5,087 bases of DNA from an uncultured Chromatiales bacterium. GTDB lineage: Bacteria > Pseudomonadota > Gammaproteobacteria > Steroidobacterales > GCA-2729495. The stretch spans positions 1-5,087 of the forward strand of contig CAJXQV010000112.1 of the NCBI GenBank assembly GCA_913058165.1, in the 5' to 3' direction. Below are positions 1 through 5,040 of this stretch, one piece after another. Numbering within the stretch: the stretch's first letter is position 1; each line of letters starts with the position of its first letter. A model generated the notes under the pieces. That model did no database searches. It was not told the origin of the DNA and saw nothing but the letters and a program-made list of their open reading frames with translations. Position numbers and translations under genes: made by a program.

Positions 1-34
1 ATCGTCGGCAGCGTCAGATGTGTATAAGAGACAG
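1..34. other. Nextera (Tn5) read-1 adapter, not genomic
   Basis: Positions 2-34 match the Illumina Nextera read-1 transposase adapter, ending in the 19-bp Tn5 mosaic end (AGATGTGTATAAGAGACAG, 16-34). Base 1 (A) would be the last base of the i5 index and agrees with the index read at the other end of the window. The ATG inside the mosaic end creates a false start that adds the peptide MCIRDS to the first gene. Genomic sequence begins at about position 35. Confidence 0.98.
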
Positions 35-446
35 CTTCAGCATTAACACCTTCTGGGGCTGGCATATTAAAGAAGATGCAGAAGCTGCCTTCCGTGAGTC
101 ACGTCGTGAGCTGCCATGGCGTGCACGTCTGCTTGATCCAAATATGATCAACATGTATCTGAACGACGAAGAGGTCAAGCTCGTGCGTGATAACTACGAT
201 GCCTATGTAGACTCTTACTTCACCCGTTCAGATAATGTACCAGGTGTTCCTGTCGATATATCCAACCGTTTGTGCGAAGGACTCACCTCTACCGGTGGTC
301 TGGATGTACTCGATCGTGAAATCGAACGCTTCAAGGCGTTCGGCAAAGCCGGCCTCACCGAAGTCGCGCTGCGACTGCACGACGACCCAATGGATGGCCT
401 GAAGATTATTGGCGAAAAAGTTATCCCCGCTTTACGCGACGTATAA
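35..446 (+). CDS. LLM-class flavin-dependent oxidoreductase, C-terminal fragment
   Basis: This is the C-terminal 136 residues of a luciferase-like (TIM-barrel) monooxygenase of the kind that uses reduced FMN or F420. The assignment rests on the closing segment, in which a helix that starts IERFKAFGKAGLT is followed by the strand EVALRLHDDP and then by MDGLKIIGEKVIPAL, a typical end for this family. An earlier stretch, FWGWHIKEDAEAAFRESRREL, fits the helix in the second half of the barrel. The gene has no real start here: the open frame enters from the adapter, and the ATG at 18 is adapter. Family members are usually about 330-350 residues, so roughly 60 percent is missing. The TAA stop at 444-446 is followed within 20 bases by a strong terminator. 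The substrate cannot be deduced. The fragment appears to belong to the same subfamily as the N-terminal fragment at 4687-5040. Confidence 0.85.
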
Positions 447-463
447 CAAAAATATCAAGAAAT

Positions 464-500
464 AAAAAAGCCCCGTCTTTTTAGAAGACGGGGCTTTTTT
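464..500. terminator. Bidirectional rho-independent terminator
   Basis: A perfect 10-bp GC-rich stem (GCCCCGTCTT at 470-479 with AAGACGGGGC at 485-494) has a 5-base loop. Six A residues on the left pair with six T residues on the right, giving a 16-bp inverted repeat with a T-tract on either strand. It lies 17 bases after the stop of the LLM gene and 48 bases after the stop of the convergent gene at 549, so it can terminate both transcripts. Confidence 0.95.
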
Positions 501-548
501 TATTACAGCTGACGCAGATTAAGCGCCCATCTAATCCTTCAAGCCCAC

Positions 549-1376
549 TTACTTCTTCCACTTACCGCGATCGGCATCCATCTGAACCTTGCCACCCCGA
601 CGGTCGAGCATCATCTGCGCCATTTCTTTACCAAAGATGCGCTGAGGAATCACATTCATCGGATCTTTGCGGTTGGTGTATTCACGATAGTTAAAGTCAT
701 ATTCCTGTTGCGCATCACGCAAACCAGGTGGCAACTTATCGGCATTGTCATACCAGGTAAACCAGCGATCAACGAACTTAGTGAGGTACGCTTCACACTG
801 GTCGATGTGGTCTTCGCTCAACGTCGTAATGTAGCTTGAACAGACCGGCGATTGCATGCAGCGAATACCAGGGCCGTGACTGGCAGACCAGACGTAATCA
901 GTATTCGCACGGAACTCGAGGTACTCTTTGTTCGCATCGCCTTCATAGTACTTATCAACATGGGCTTCGTTGGTCTTAAGGTCAACCCGGTTAACGTAAT
1001 CTGCATAGAACAACATGTTCGGGACAGTACCGAAAATAACCATCAGGTTAGGCACCAGAGTTTCCTGGCCCAGAACCACATTGATGTTCATATCAATGAT
1101 GCTGGCCTTGCGATTGCCTATCCAGGAGCGCACAAACCAATCCACATCGTTACCGGTGTAGCCAAAAAATGCACCTTCCATGGACTCATCCGGTGACTGA
1201 TAGTAATCAGCGCCCTCAGAGATCGGGTGTAATTTGCAATCGAAGCGCTCGATAATGCGGTCGGCAATCGTGCCGTGGATATTCCACATACGTTCCCACT
1301 GCTTAGATACGTCGACGTTCGGATTATCTTCAAGGAACTCGTGAATTGTTTTCACGTCACTCTGTTTTTCGCTCAT
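549..1376 (-). CDS. Red chlorophyll catabolite reductase-like protein (bilin reductase superfamily)
   Basis: This 275-residue soluble protein has no signal peptide or membrane segment. I place it tentatively with plant red chlorophyll catabolite reductase (RCCR), which belongs to the ferredoxin-dependent bilin reductase superfamily. From memory, it lines up over about residues 90-255: ASIIDMNINV (91-100) with the RCCR SLDITSI strand; a central strand starting NLMVIF (110-115); RVDLKTNEAHVDKYY (130-144) with the plant RKDLVLNPDYLKEYY; the helical FVDRWFTWY (201-209); and RKDPMNVIPQRIFGKEM (236-252) with the plant segment ending FPRMFGEEV. The acidic residue of the central strand in the plant enzyme appears to be hydrophobic here, so substrate or chemistry may differ. 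The start is well supported: GGAGGGG at 1384-1390 lies 7 bases upstream of ATG. The gene is transcribed alone, convergent with the LLM gene and divergent from the sulfotransferase gene. The physiological substrate is unknown; a heme- or chlorophyll-derived bilin is an inference. The ORF is certain, the family assignment moderate. Confidence 0.6.
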   Translation of the reverse strand: MSEKQSDVKTIHEFLEDNPNVDVSKQWERMWNIHGTIADRIIERFDCKLHPISEGADYYQSPDESMEGAFFGYTGNDVDWFVRSWIGNRKASIIDMNINVVLGQETLVPNLMVIFGTVPNMLFYADYVNRVDLKTNEAHVDKYYEGDANKEYLEFRANTDYVWSASHGPGIRCMQSPVCSSYITTLSEDHIDQCEAYLTKFVDRWFTWYDNADKLPPGLRDAQQEYDFNYREYTNRKDPMNVIPQRIFGKEMAQMMLDRRGGKVQMDADRGKWKK

Positions 1377-1383
1377 GTTTATA

Positions 1384-1390
1384 CCCCTCC
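1384..1390 (-). promoter_or_regulatory. Strong Shine-Dalgarno site of the RCCR-like gene
   Basis: On the minus strand this reads GGAGGGG and lies 7 bases upstream of the ATG at 1376. It fixes the start codon of the RCCR-like gene and suggests efficient translation. Confidence 0.85.
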
Positions 1391-1395
1391 ATTAG

Positions 1396-1435
1396 ACTGT
1401 TTGCCGCCCAGCAGAACTGTTTGCCAGCCAGCGGA
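1396..1435. repeat. Tandem 20-bp direct repeat in the RCCR-like gene leader
   Basis: Two abutting 20-base units, ACTGTTTGCCGCCCAGCAGA (1396-1415) and ACTGTTTGCCAGCCAGCGGA (1416-1435), match at 17 of 20 positions. The first ten bases are identical. The 20-bp period is close to two helical turns, so a protein could bind both units on one DNA face. The block lies between the predicted -10 box (1451-1456) and the ribosome binding site (1384-1390), in the DNA expected to encode the 5' leader. It could be an operator or a repeated RNA motif. It could also be a chance local duplication. Confidence 0.75.
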
Positions 1436-1450
1436 ATTTCTTGGAAAACG

Positions 1451-1479
1451 ATTATAAAAATCTGCAGCAAGCCTAGCAG
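1451..1479 (-). promoter_or_regulatory. Predicted sigma-70-type promoter of the RCCR-like gene
   Basis: The minus strand carries a perfect TATAAT at 1451-1456, preceded by a run of T. The hexamer 17 bases upstream, CTGCTA at 1474-1479, matches the -35 consensus TTGACA at only three of six positions. Weak -35 recognition would fit a gene needing an activator. Transcription would begin near 1444 and give a leader of about 65-70 bases that contains the tandem 20-bp repeat. Confidence 0.5.
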
Positions 1480-1591
1480 GATTAGTCCGCCAAGCTAACC
1501 CCCAGCCCTGCTGCGACCGTAGATTGGCGCAACAGAGGCTCCGATGAGTGACATATATCAACACAAGATCCTGATAGTGTTAAGTTCATCC

Positions 1592-1621
1592 TTGACGTTA
1601 CCTTTGCATACTCCTCATTAT
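1592..1621 (+). promoter_or_regulatory. Possible promoter of the sulfotransferase gene
   Basis: TTGACG at 1592-1597 matches the -35 consensus at five of six positions. CATTAT at 1616-1621, 18 bases away, matches TATAAT at four of six. Transcription would begin around 1629, about 30 bases before the ATG at 1662. The AAGGAG at 1632-1637 is 24 bases from that ATG, too far for a normal Shine-Dalgarno, so the leader is either poorly translated or folded. Confidence 0.35.
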
Positions 1622-1661
1622 TAGGGCTATTAAGGAGCACACAGCTAATATAAAGCGAACT

Positions 1662-2564
1662 ATGTCTGATGCAACAAACAACCTAATTATGGTCTGCGGT
1701 GCCTCTCGCTCGGGCACCACCATGCTAGACCTTATGCTCGGGAGCAGCGACAGTGCATTTTCCTGCGGCGAGATTTACGCACTGTTTCGCCCCTATCGGA
1801 CACATCACTTTAATCCTGACTGCTGCTGCGGAGCGAAGCCTTGCCTCGTCTGGAGCAAACTCGGCAAACTTAATGAAAGCGAATTCCACGCCGCCGCATT
1901 GGCGCAAACCGGCATTCATCATGTGGTGGACTCTTCAAAAGACCTGAACTGGGTTCTCGACAGCAACCACTGGGCAAGCCATCAAGATGTTCCGGTAAAG
2001 AATGTGCTGCTGTGGAAACAGCCGATTGACCTTGCCTACTCTCACTGGAAGCGTGGGCGACCCATCGATTACTACCGGCGCGCTTTCCTGAACTACCATG
2101 AGCGTTTTCTCGACCTTCGTCTGCCGTTCGTCACCATTGGCTTTGAAGAACTTGTCGATGCTCCTGAAAAGATACTTAAAAAGGTATGCAGCTACACCCA
2201 GGTTGAATGGCATGAGGGTCAGGAAGAGTTCTGGCAGAAACAACATCACCACCTGTTTGGCAGTGCCGGCACCTTCAAACAAGTGAATACTGGCGACTCA
2301 AAGATACGTTCCAAGGAAGATTTTCCGGCTGACTTTCTTGCTGCGTGGGGCAAGACTGCTGCCGCACAAGGTCACGATGAACGGCTGAACGATGTGATCT
2401 CTGCATTAGGAGCAGCCGATATAGTTTTGGGCACCCCTGCCAACCCCAACGCGAAGTTGCGTTATTCCGGGCCGGCAAAACCGTTTTGGTATTACCACCA
2501 TGCACTGAAGTACATGTATCAAAAACGCTTCCCGGTTCAATTGAGCTCCGCCGAATCGACCTGA
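1662..2564 (+). CDS. PAPS-dependent sulfotransferase family protein
   Basis: This 300-residue protein has the marks of a P-loop-like sulfotransferase, which moves a sulfuryl group from PAPS to a hydroxyl or amine acceptor. The 5'-phosphosulfate loop is GASRSGTTMLDLML (13-26), directly after a beta strand at the N-terminus. The 3'-phosphate binding segment is LLWKQPIDLAYSHWKRG (116-132), where K119 replaces the usual Arg and S127 is the conserved Ser. CCCGAKPCLVW (54-64) resembles the C-x-CG-x(n)-C-x-x-W cluster of many bacterial sulfotransferases. VVDSSKD (88-94) and the GFEELVDAPEKILKKV helix (160-175) also fit the fold. There is no signal peptide, so it is probably cytoplasmic; the basic, aromatic tail (273-290) may touch membrane. 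The acceptor is unknown, and no sulfate-activation or glycan genes are nearby. The ATG at 1662 lacks a close Shine-Dalgarno, but the N-terminal strand and loop leave no good later start. The gene stands alone, ended by the terminator at 2622-2656. Confidence 0.85.
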   Translation: MSDATNNLIMVCGASRSGTTMLDLMLGSSDSAFSCGEIYALFRPYRTHHFNPDCCCGAKPCLVWSKLGKLNESEFHAAALAQTGIHHVVDSSKDLNWVLDSNHWASHQDVPVKNVLLWKQPIDLAYSHWKRGRPIDYYRRAFLNYHERFLDLRLPFVTIGFEELVDAPEKILKKVCSYTQVEWHEGQEEFWQKQHHHLFGSAGTFKQVNTGDSKIRSKEDFPADFLAAWGKTAAAQGHDERLNDVISALGAADIVLGTPANPNAKLRYSGPAKPFWYYHHALKYMYQKRFPVQLSSAEST

Positions 2565-2621
2565 GCGCCAAGAAGCAAAAGGCATCATCGCGGCTTAAGC
2601 CTCAGCTTGAATTTCGACCAC

Positions 2622-2656
2622 AAAAAAACCGGCGTGCAATGCAAGCCGGTTTTTTT
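2622..2656. terminator. Bidirectional terminator between sulfotransferase and cold-shock genes
   Basis: A CCGGC/GCCGG stem (2629-2633 with 2645-2649) is extended by seven A residues on the left (2622-2628) pairing with T residues on the right (2650-2656), around an 11-base loop. Either strand has a T-tract after a GC stem. It serves the sulfotransferase gene from the left and can stop read-through of the cold-shock gene from the right. Confidence 0.9.
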
Positions 2657-2745
2657 GCTGAACAAAGATAACGCAGACCAAGTTAAATCCGCTTGGCTAT
2701 TTTAATGCGTACAACCTTTGAACCTGACAACTGCTCTATATTAAA

Positions 2746-2764
2746 TCTGAACTAAACGTTCAGA
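2746..2764 (-). terminator. Weak hairpin just after the cold-shock gene
   Basis: On the minus strand TCTGAAC and GTTCAGA form a 7-bp perfect inverted repeat with a 5-base loop, about 10 bases after the cold-shock stop codon. It is followed by an A/T-rich stretch, not a clean T run. It may be a weak terminator or a 3' stabilising hairpin, with the stronger terminator at 2622-2656 as backup. Confidence 0.4.
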
Positions 2765-2773
2765 AAAAAGCAG

Positions 2774-2980
2774 TTACTCAGGAATTACATTTTCAGCCTG
2801 CGGGCCCTTCTGACCCTGAGTCACATCCATCGTAACCCGCTGACCATCTTTCAATGTTTTGAAACCTTCGGCCTGGATAGCTGAGTGATGTACAAACACA
2901 TCCGCGCCGCCTTCCTGTTCGATGAAACCAAAACCCTTTGCATCGTTAAACCACTTAACTGTTCCGCTTACTCTAGACAT
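2774..2980 (-). CDS. CspA-family cold-shock protein
   Basis: This is a 68-residue single cold-shock domain (OB fold) that binds single-stranded RNA or DNA and typically acts as an RNA chaperone in the cytoplasm. SGTVKWFN (5-12) with W10 is followed by RNP1, KGFGFI (15-20), and RNP2, VFVHH (28-32). [10 protein letters not shown] (56-65) closes the fold. The length is usual for the family. The chosen ATG at 2978-2980 has AGAGG at 2986-2990, 5 bases upstream, and begins MSRVSGTV exactly as homologues do; the in-frame ATG at 3052 would add 24 unrelated residues from the leader. Which paralogue this is, and whether cold induces it, cannot be told from the protein. The structured leader makes post-transcriptional control plausible. 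Confidence 0.95.
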   Translation of the reverse strand: MSRVSGTVKWFNDAKGFGFIEQEGGADVFVHHSAIQAEGFKTLKDGQRVTMDVTQGQKGPQAENVIPE

Positions 2981-3000
2981 ACTAACCTCTGACAAATACT

Positions 3001-3017
3001 GACAACTTACTGTTGTC
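3001..3017 (-). promoter_or_regulatory. Inverted repeat in the cold-shock gene leader
   Basis: GACAAC (3001-3006) and GTTGTC (3012-3017) are perfect inverted copies around a 5-base loop and would form a hairpin in the mRNA about 20 bases before the start codon. CTGACAA, which overlaps the left arm, occurs twice at a 10-base spacing on the plus strand (2989-2995 and 2999-3005). CspA-type mRNAs are known for structured leaders, so this may be a regulatory hairpin. The stem is short, and a role is inference. Confidence 0.45.
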
Positions 3018-3075
3018 GAAAACCCCATCTCTGCTTGAGCCGAATAACGCACATCGACCCGCTGAGGACAGACTC

Positions 3076-3107
3076 AGTATATATGGCTGCGGCGCAAAAT
3101 AAAGCAA
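3076..3107 (-). promoter_or_regulatory. Probable promoter of the cold-shock gene
   Basis: On the minus strand TTGCTT (3102-3107) lies 17 bases from ATATAT (3079-3084). An overlapping TATACT (3076-3081) is closer to the consensus -10 but has a longer spacer. Transcription would start near 3070, giving a leader of about 90 bases. A 5-bp inverted repeat (CTGAG at 3062-3066, CTCAG at 3073-3077) overlaps the -10/+1 region and could be an operator. Confidence 0.45.
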
Positions 3108-3209
3108 TAAGTTGTTAACCGGGGGTCATCAATGCAGATGAAATCAGGGACTTAACAAGTTTTTCGCGCAAAAGTGCCGGTGCTGTTACGTTTTAAGCCC
3201 GCCCGGGAG

Positions 3210-3845
3210 CTAAAGTCCGTTAACGACGGTTCGGATATCAGCAGCCATATACTCAACCCGATGCGGCGGTGTAAACAGTGCCACGAAGGCCCCTTCCGGG
3301 TTCAATAGATACACTGTCGGTGAGTGATCGACCCGATAATCGTCGGAGTCGACAGTCACACGATAGGTCGCATCAAGGCCCTGAACCAGTGTCTCGAGCT
3401 GCTCCTGCACACCGGTAATTGCCGTGAACCCAGCGCCGTAAGCCGAGATGTATTCGTTTAGAACCACCAGCGAATCCCGCCCGGGATCGACTGACACAAA
3501 CAACACCTCTAATGGTGCATCGCCATGATCTAAAAACTCAGCAGCCAACTCATCTTTCAACAAACCCAGCTTATACATGGTCGGCGGACAAAAATGATCG
3601 CAGGAAGAAAAGCCCATGAACAACAATGTCCACTGGCCCTGCAATTGTTGGTTGCCGAAAGATTCGCCATCCTGATCCAACAACACGAACTCAGGTAAAG
3701 GTTTAGCCGATGACAACAAGCTACCGGCTTTTCCCGCAACCACCCGCGGCAAATCGGAAACAGACTCACTCGCAGGCCGCACAGCAAAAACTGCAATGAG
3801 CACTAAGCTCATTGCCGTTAAAAAGAAAATAGAAAATCTCTGCAT
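3210..3845 (-). CDS. SCO1/SenC family copper chaperone
   Basis: This 211-residue membrane-anchored protein has a thioredoxin-like fold facing the periplasm. SCO proteins deliver copper to, or reduce the cysteines of, the CuA site of cytochrome c oxidase, and some bacterial members act in wider copper or redox handling. An uncleaved hydrophobic anchor spans about residues 5-22. The domain begins at about 50 (PEFVLLDQDG). The copper ligands are present: C82 and C86 in the C-x3-C motif FSSCDHFCP, and H174 in VDHSPTVYLL. VSVDP (118-122) is the other family signature. The ATG at 3845 has a nearby AGAGAG (3848-3853) that overlaps the stop of the upstream gene, with only 6 bases between the genes, so translation is probably coupled to the membrane protein gene. 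No cytochrome oxidase subunit is visible. No clear terminator follows the TAG stop. Confidence 0.92.
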   Translation of the reverse strand: MQRFSIFFLTAMSLVLIAVFAVRPASESVSDLPRVVAGKAGSLLSSAKPLPEFVLLDQDGESFGNQQLQGQWTLLFMGFSSCDHFCPPTMYKLGLLKDELAAEFLDHGDAPLEVLFVSVDPGRDSLVVLNEYISAYGAGFTAITGVQEQLETLVQGLDATYRVTVDSDDYRVDHSPTVYLLNPEGAFVALFTPPHRVEYMAADIRTVVNGL

Positions 3846-3851
3846 TGCTCT

Positions 3852-4421
3852 CTAAAAAGCGTTAGTTGCGCCGGCAGACTTCTTGGGCCGTGTGAACCAC
3901 GCCATCACCATTACCATTAACGTAAAACTAACCCCGTCAGAAAAAATCATCATGAGCTGATAGCCCGGCGGGAATGCTGACCATATGATATCGGCAAATC
4001 GCGGGTAAGCCGTATAGGCGATGCCCATGGTTCCGCAGATTGCGACATGATCCCAATACTTCACAGTAAACTTATTCAGCATGAGCATTGCAGCACCGAT
4101 TAACAAACCAATAACAATACTATTAAACCAGCCTATAGAGATCATCACCGGTGAAGCTTCGGGCACACCGTTGCGTTGTATATAGACTGTTGCCACCGGC
4201 CCTAAGGCACGCATGTTTTTCCGAATATCGTCGCCGGAATCGCGGCCTGGCAAAATGTAGGTGCCTGATTCGGGGAAATGCTCCAACAGCGCCTCGGCCG
4301 CAGCAACGTCATCCCTAGTCTGCGACATGGTGCTGTAAGGAATGTCGGTAAACACATAGAAACCAAGGCTCCAGATCCAAGCCACCAAAGCCACACACAC
4401 CGCACCTAAAATTAAACGCAT
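3852..4421 (-). CDS. Four-helix membrane protein of unknown function, cotranscribed with SCO
   Basis: This 189-residue inner-membrane protein has predicted helices at about 3-24, 95-115, 125-147 and 154-176. Between helices 1 and 2 lies a soluble segment of about 65 residues holding ESGTYILPG (51-59) and ALGPVATVYI (72-81). I recall uncharacterised bacterial membrane proteins with the same plan, a helix, a loop with an ESGxYxLP-like motif followed by GPxxxxxV, then three helices, but no function that I can name. The last helix is followed by a basic tail (RPKKS), suggesting a cytoplasmic C-terminus. I chose ATG 4419-4421 because GAGGG (4429-4433) lies 7 bases upstream; an in-frame ATG at 4484 would put a charged 21-residue extension before helix 1 and has no better ribosome site. 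It is the first gene of the SCO operon, so a role in copper or respiratory-complex assembly is a reasonable inference only. Confidence 0.75.
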   Translation of the reverse strand: MRLILGAVCVALVAWIWSLGFYVFTDIPYSTMSQTRDDVAAAEALLEHFPESGTYILPGRDSGDDIRKNMRALGPVATVYIQRNGVPEASPVMISIGWFNSIVIGLLIGAAMLMLNKFTVKYWDHVAICGTMGIAYTAYPRFADIIWSAFPPGYQLMMIFSDGVSFTLMVMVMAWFTRPKKSAGATNAF

Positions 4422-4686
4422 CGATTTACCCTCATGCCAGATAACTCTTCTCAGAAGCTTCAGACTACGCACACAGGCGAGCAAACAGAAGCAATGCCGC
4501 CAATAATGCCGCCCTGCAACGACCGTTGACCAAAGGGTGAGCAGTTGAACGGCTCAATATGCGGGAATCCACCACGAGCAAGGGGTTTCGTCAGCTAACC
4601 ACAAGCTCTTAAGAATGATATTCTCTCGCCTAAGAACGCTAAAAAAAACCACAGAGCCCCATCCGGCAACTAGCACAGGACATTTA
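4422..4686. other. Divergent intergenic region, no strong promoter recognised
   Basis: These 265 bases separate the SCO operon from the right-hand LLM gene and must hold promoters for both. TTGACC (4526-4531) and TTGAAC (4545-4550) look like -35 boxes but have no good -10 at the right spacing. AATGCCGCC occurs twice 12 bases apart (4493-4501, 4505-4513). AGAATGATATTCT (4612-4624) is a small palindrome 62 bases before the LLM start. I cannot assign a function to any of these. Confidence 0.4.
4677..4680 (+). promoter_or_regulatory. Ribosome binding site deciding the right-hand LLM start
   Basis: AGGA lies 6 bases before the ATG at 4687, after which the protein reads MDIDIILEAD, a natural first beta strand. 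An in-frame ATG at 4615 has no comparable site and would add 24 residues unlike the family. Confidence 0.7.
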
Positions 4687-5040
4687 ATGGACATTGATAT
4701 CATTCTGGAGGCCGACGTCGGCCCACAGCAATTTGCTGAGCTCGCAGTAAAGGCCGAAAGCCTCGGTGTACGCGCTATCTGGTCGTCTAACTACCACCAA
4801 AACTATGATGCATTTCTGGTAATGGCACCGGCGGCACTGGCCACATCAAAAATCAAACTGGCGGCATTGGCTGTTAGCCCCTGGGAAATGCATCCGCTGA
4901 AAATGGCGAATGCTCTGCTCACACTGAACGAAATCTCTAATGGCCGTGCCGCTGTAGCATTGAGCGGTGGGGGCGGTGTACTCGGAGCCTGTGGCTGGAA
5001 AATCAATTCGCAGCAAAAAGAGCCCTGGCCCCTTAAAGAC
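4687..5040 (+). CDS. LLM-class flavin-dependent oxidoreductase, N-terminal fragment
   Basis: This is the first 118 residues of a luciferase-like flavin-dependent oxidoreductase, a TIM-barrel enzyme using a reduced flavin (FMN or F420). Visible elements are the first strand MDIDIILEAD (1-10), the helix QQFAELAVKAESLGVRAIW (14-32) with the Glu-x-x-Gly-x-x-x-x-W pattern of the family, SKIKLAALAVSPWEMHPLKMANALLTLNEISNGR (54-87) as the strand-helix unit, and the glycine-rich turn SGGGGVLGACGW (93-104) near the flavin phosphate site. The gene is cut at 5040 by the adapter. Any frame beyond that (peptide LSLIHI and stop at 5059-5061) is artefact. The last 10 or so genomic codons are at a read end and may contain errors. 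It is divergent from the SCO operon. The substrate is unknown. It resembles the subfamily of the C-terminal fragment at 35-446. Confidence 0.87.

Noticed and set aside
852..1196. Plus-strand 114-codon open frame opposite the RCCR-like gene
   Set aside because: It is antisense to a well-supported gene with a strong ribosome site and promoter. Its translation shows no recognisable domain and it has no good start signals.
1935..2282. Minus-strand 115-codon open frame inside the sulfotransferase gene
   Set aside because: The plus strand encodes clear sulfotransferase motifs through this stretch. The antisense frame has no family features.
2678..2696. CCAAG/CTTGG hairpin between the two 3' ends
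   Set aside because: The 5-bp stem with a 9-base loop and no T run is weak. The nearby terminator at 2622-2656 explains termination.
2981..3052. Longer start of the cold-shock protein
   Set aside because: The extension is translated leader sequence. Homologues begin at [12 protein letters not shown] residues, and the ribosome site lies just before 2980.
4422..4484. Longer start of the four-helix membrane protein
   Set aside because: It would place a basic 21-residue segment before helix 1, while GAGGG is ideally placed for ATG 4421.
4493..4513. AATGCCGCC repeated at a 12-base spacing
   Set aside because: Two short copies in one intergenic region are too little to claim an operator. No symmetry or other copies were seen.
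4615..4686. Upstream in-frame start for the right-hand LLM gene
   Set aside because: The extra 24 residues do not look like this family, which begins at its first beta strand. The ATG at 4687 has AGGA 6 bases upstream.
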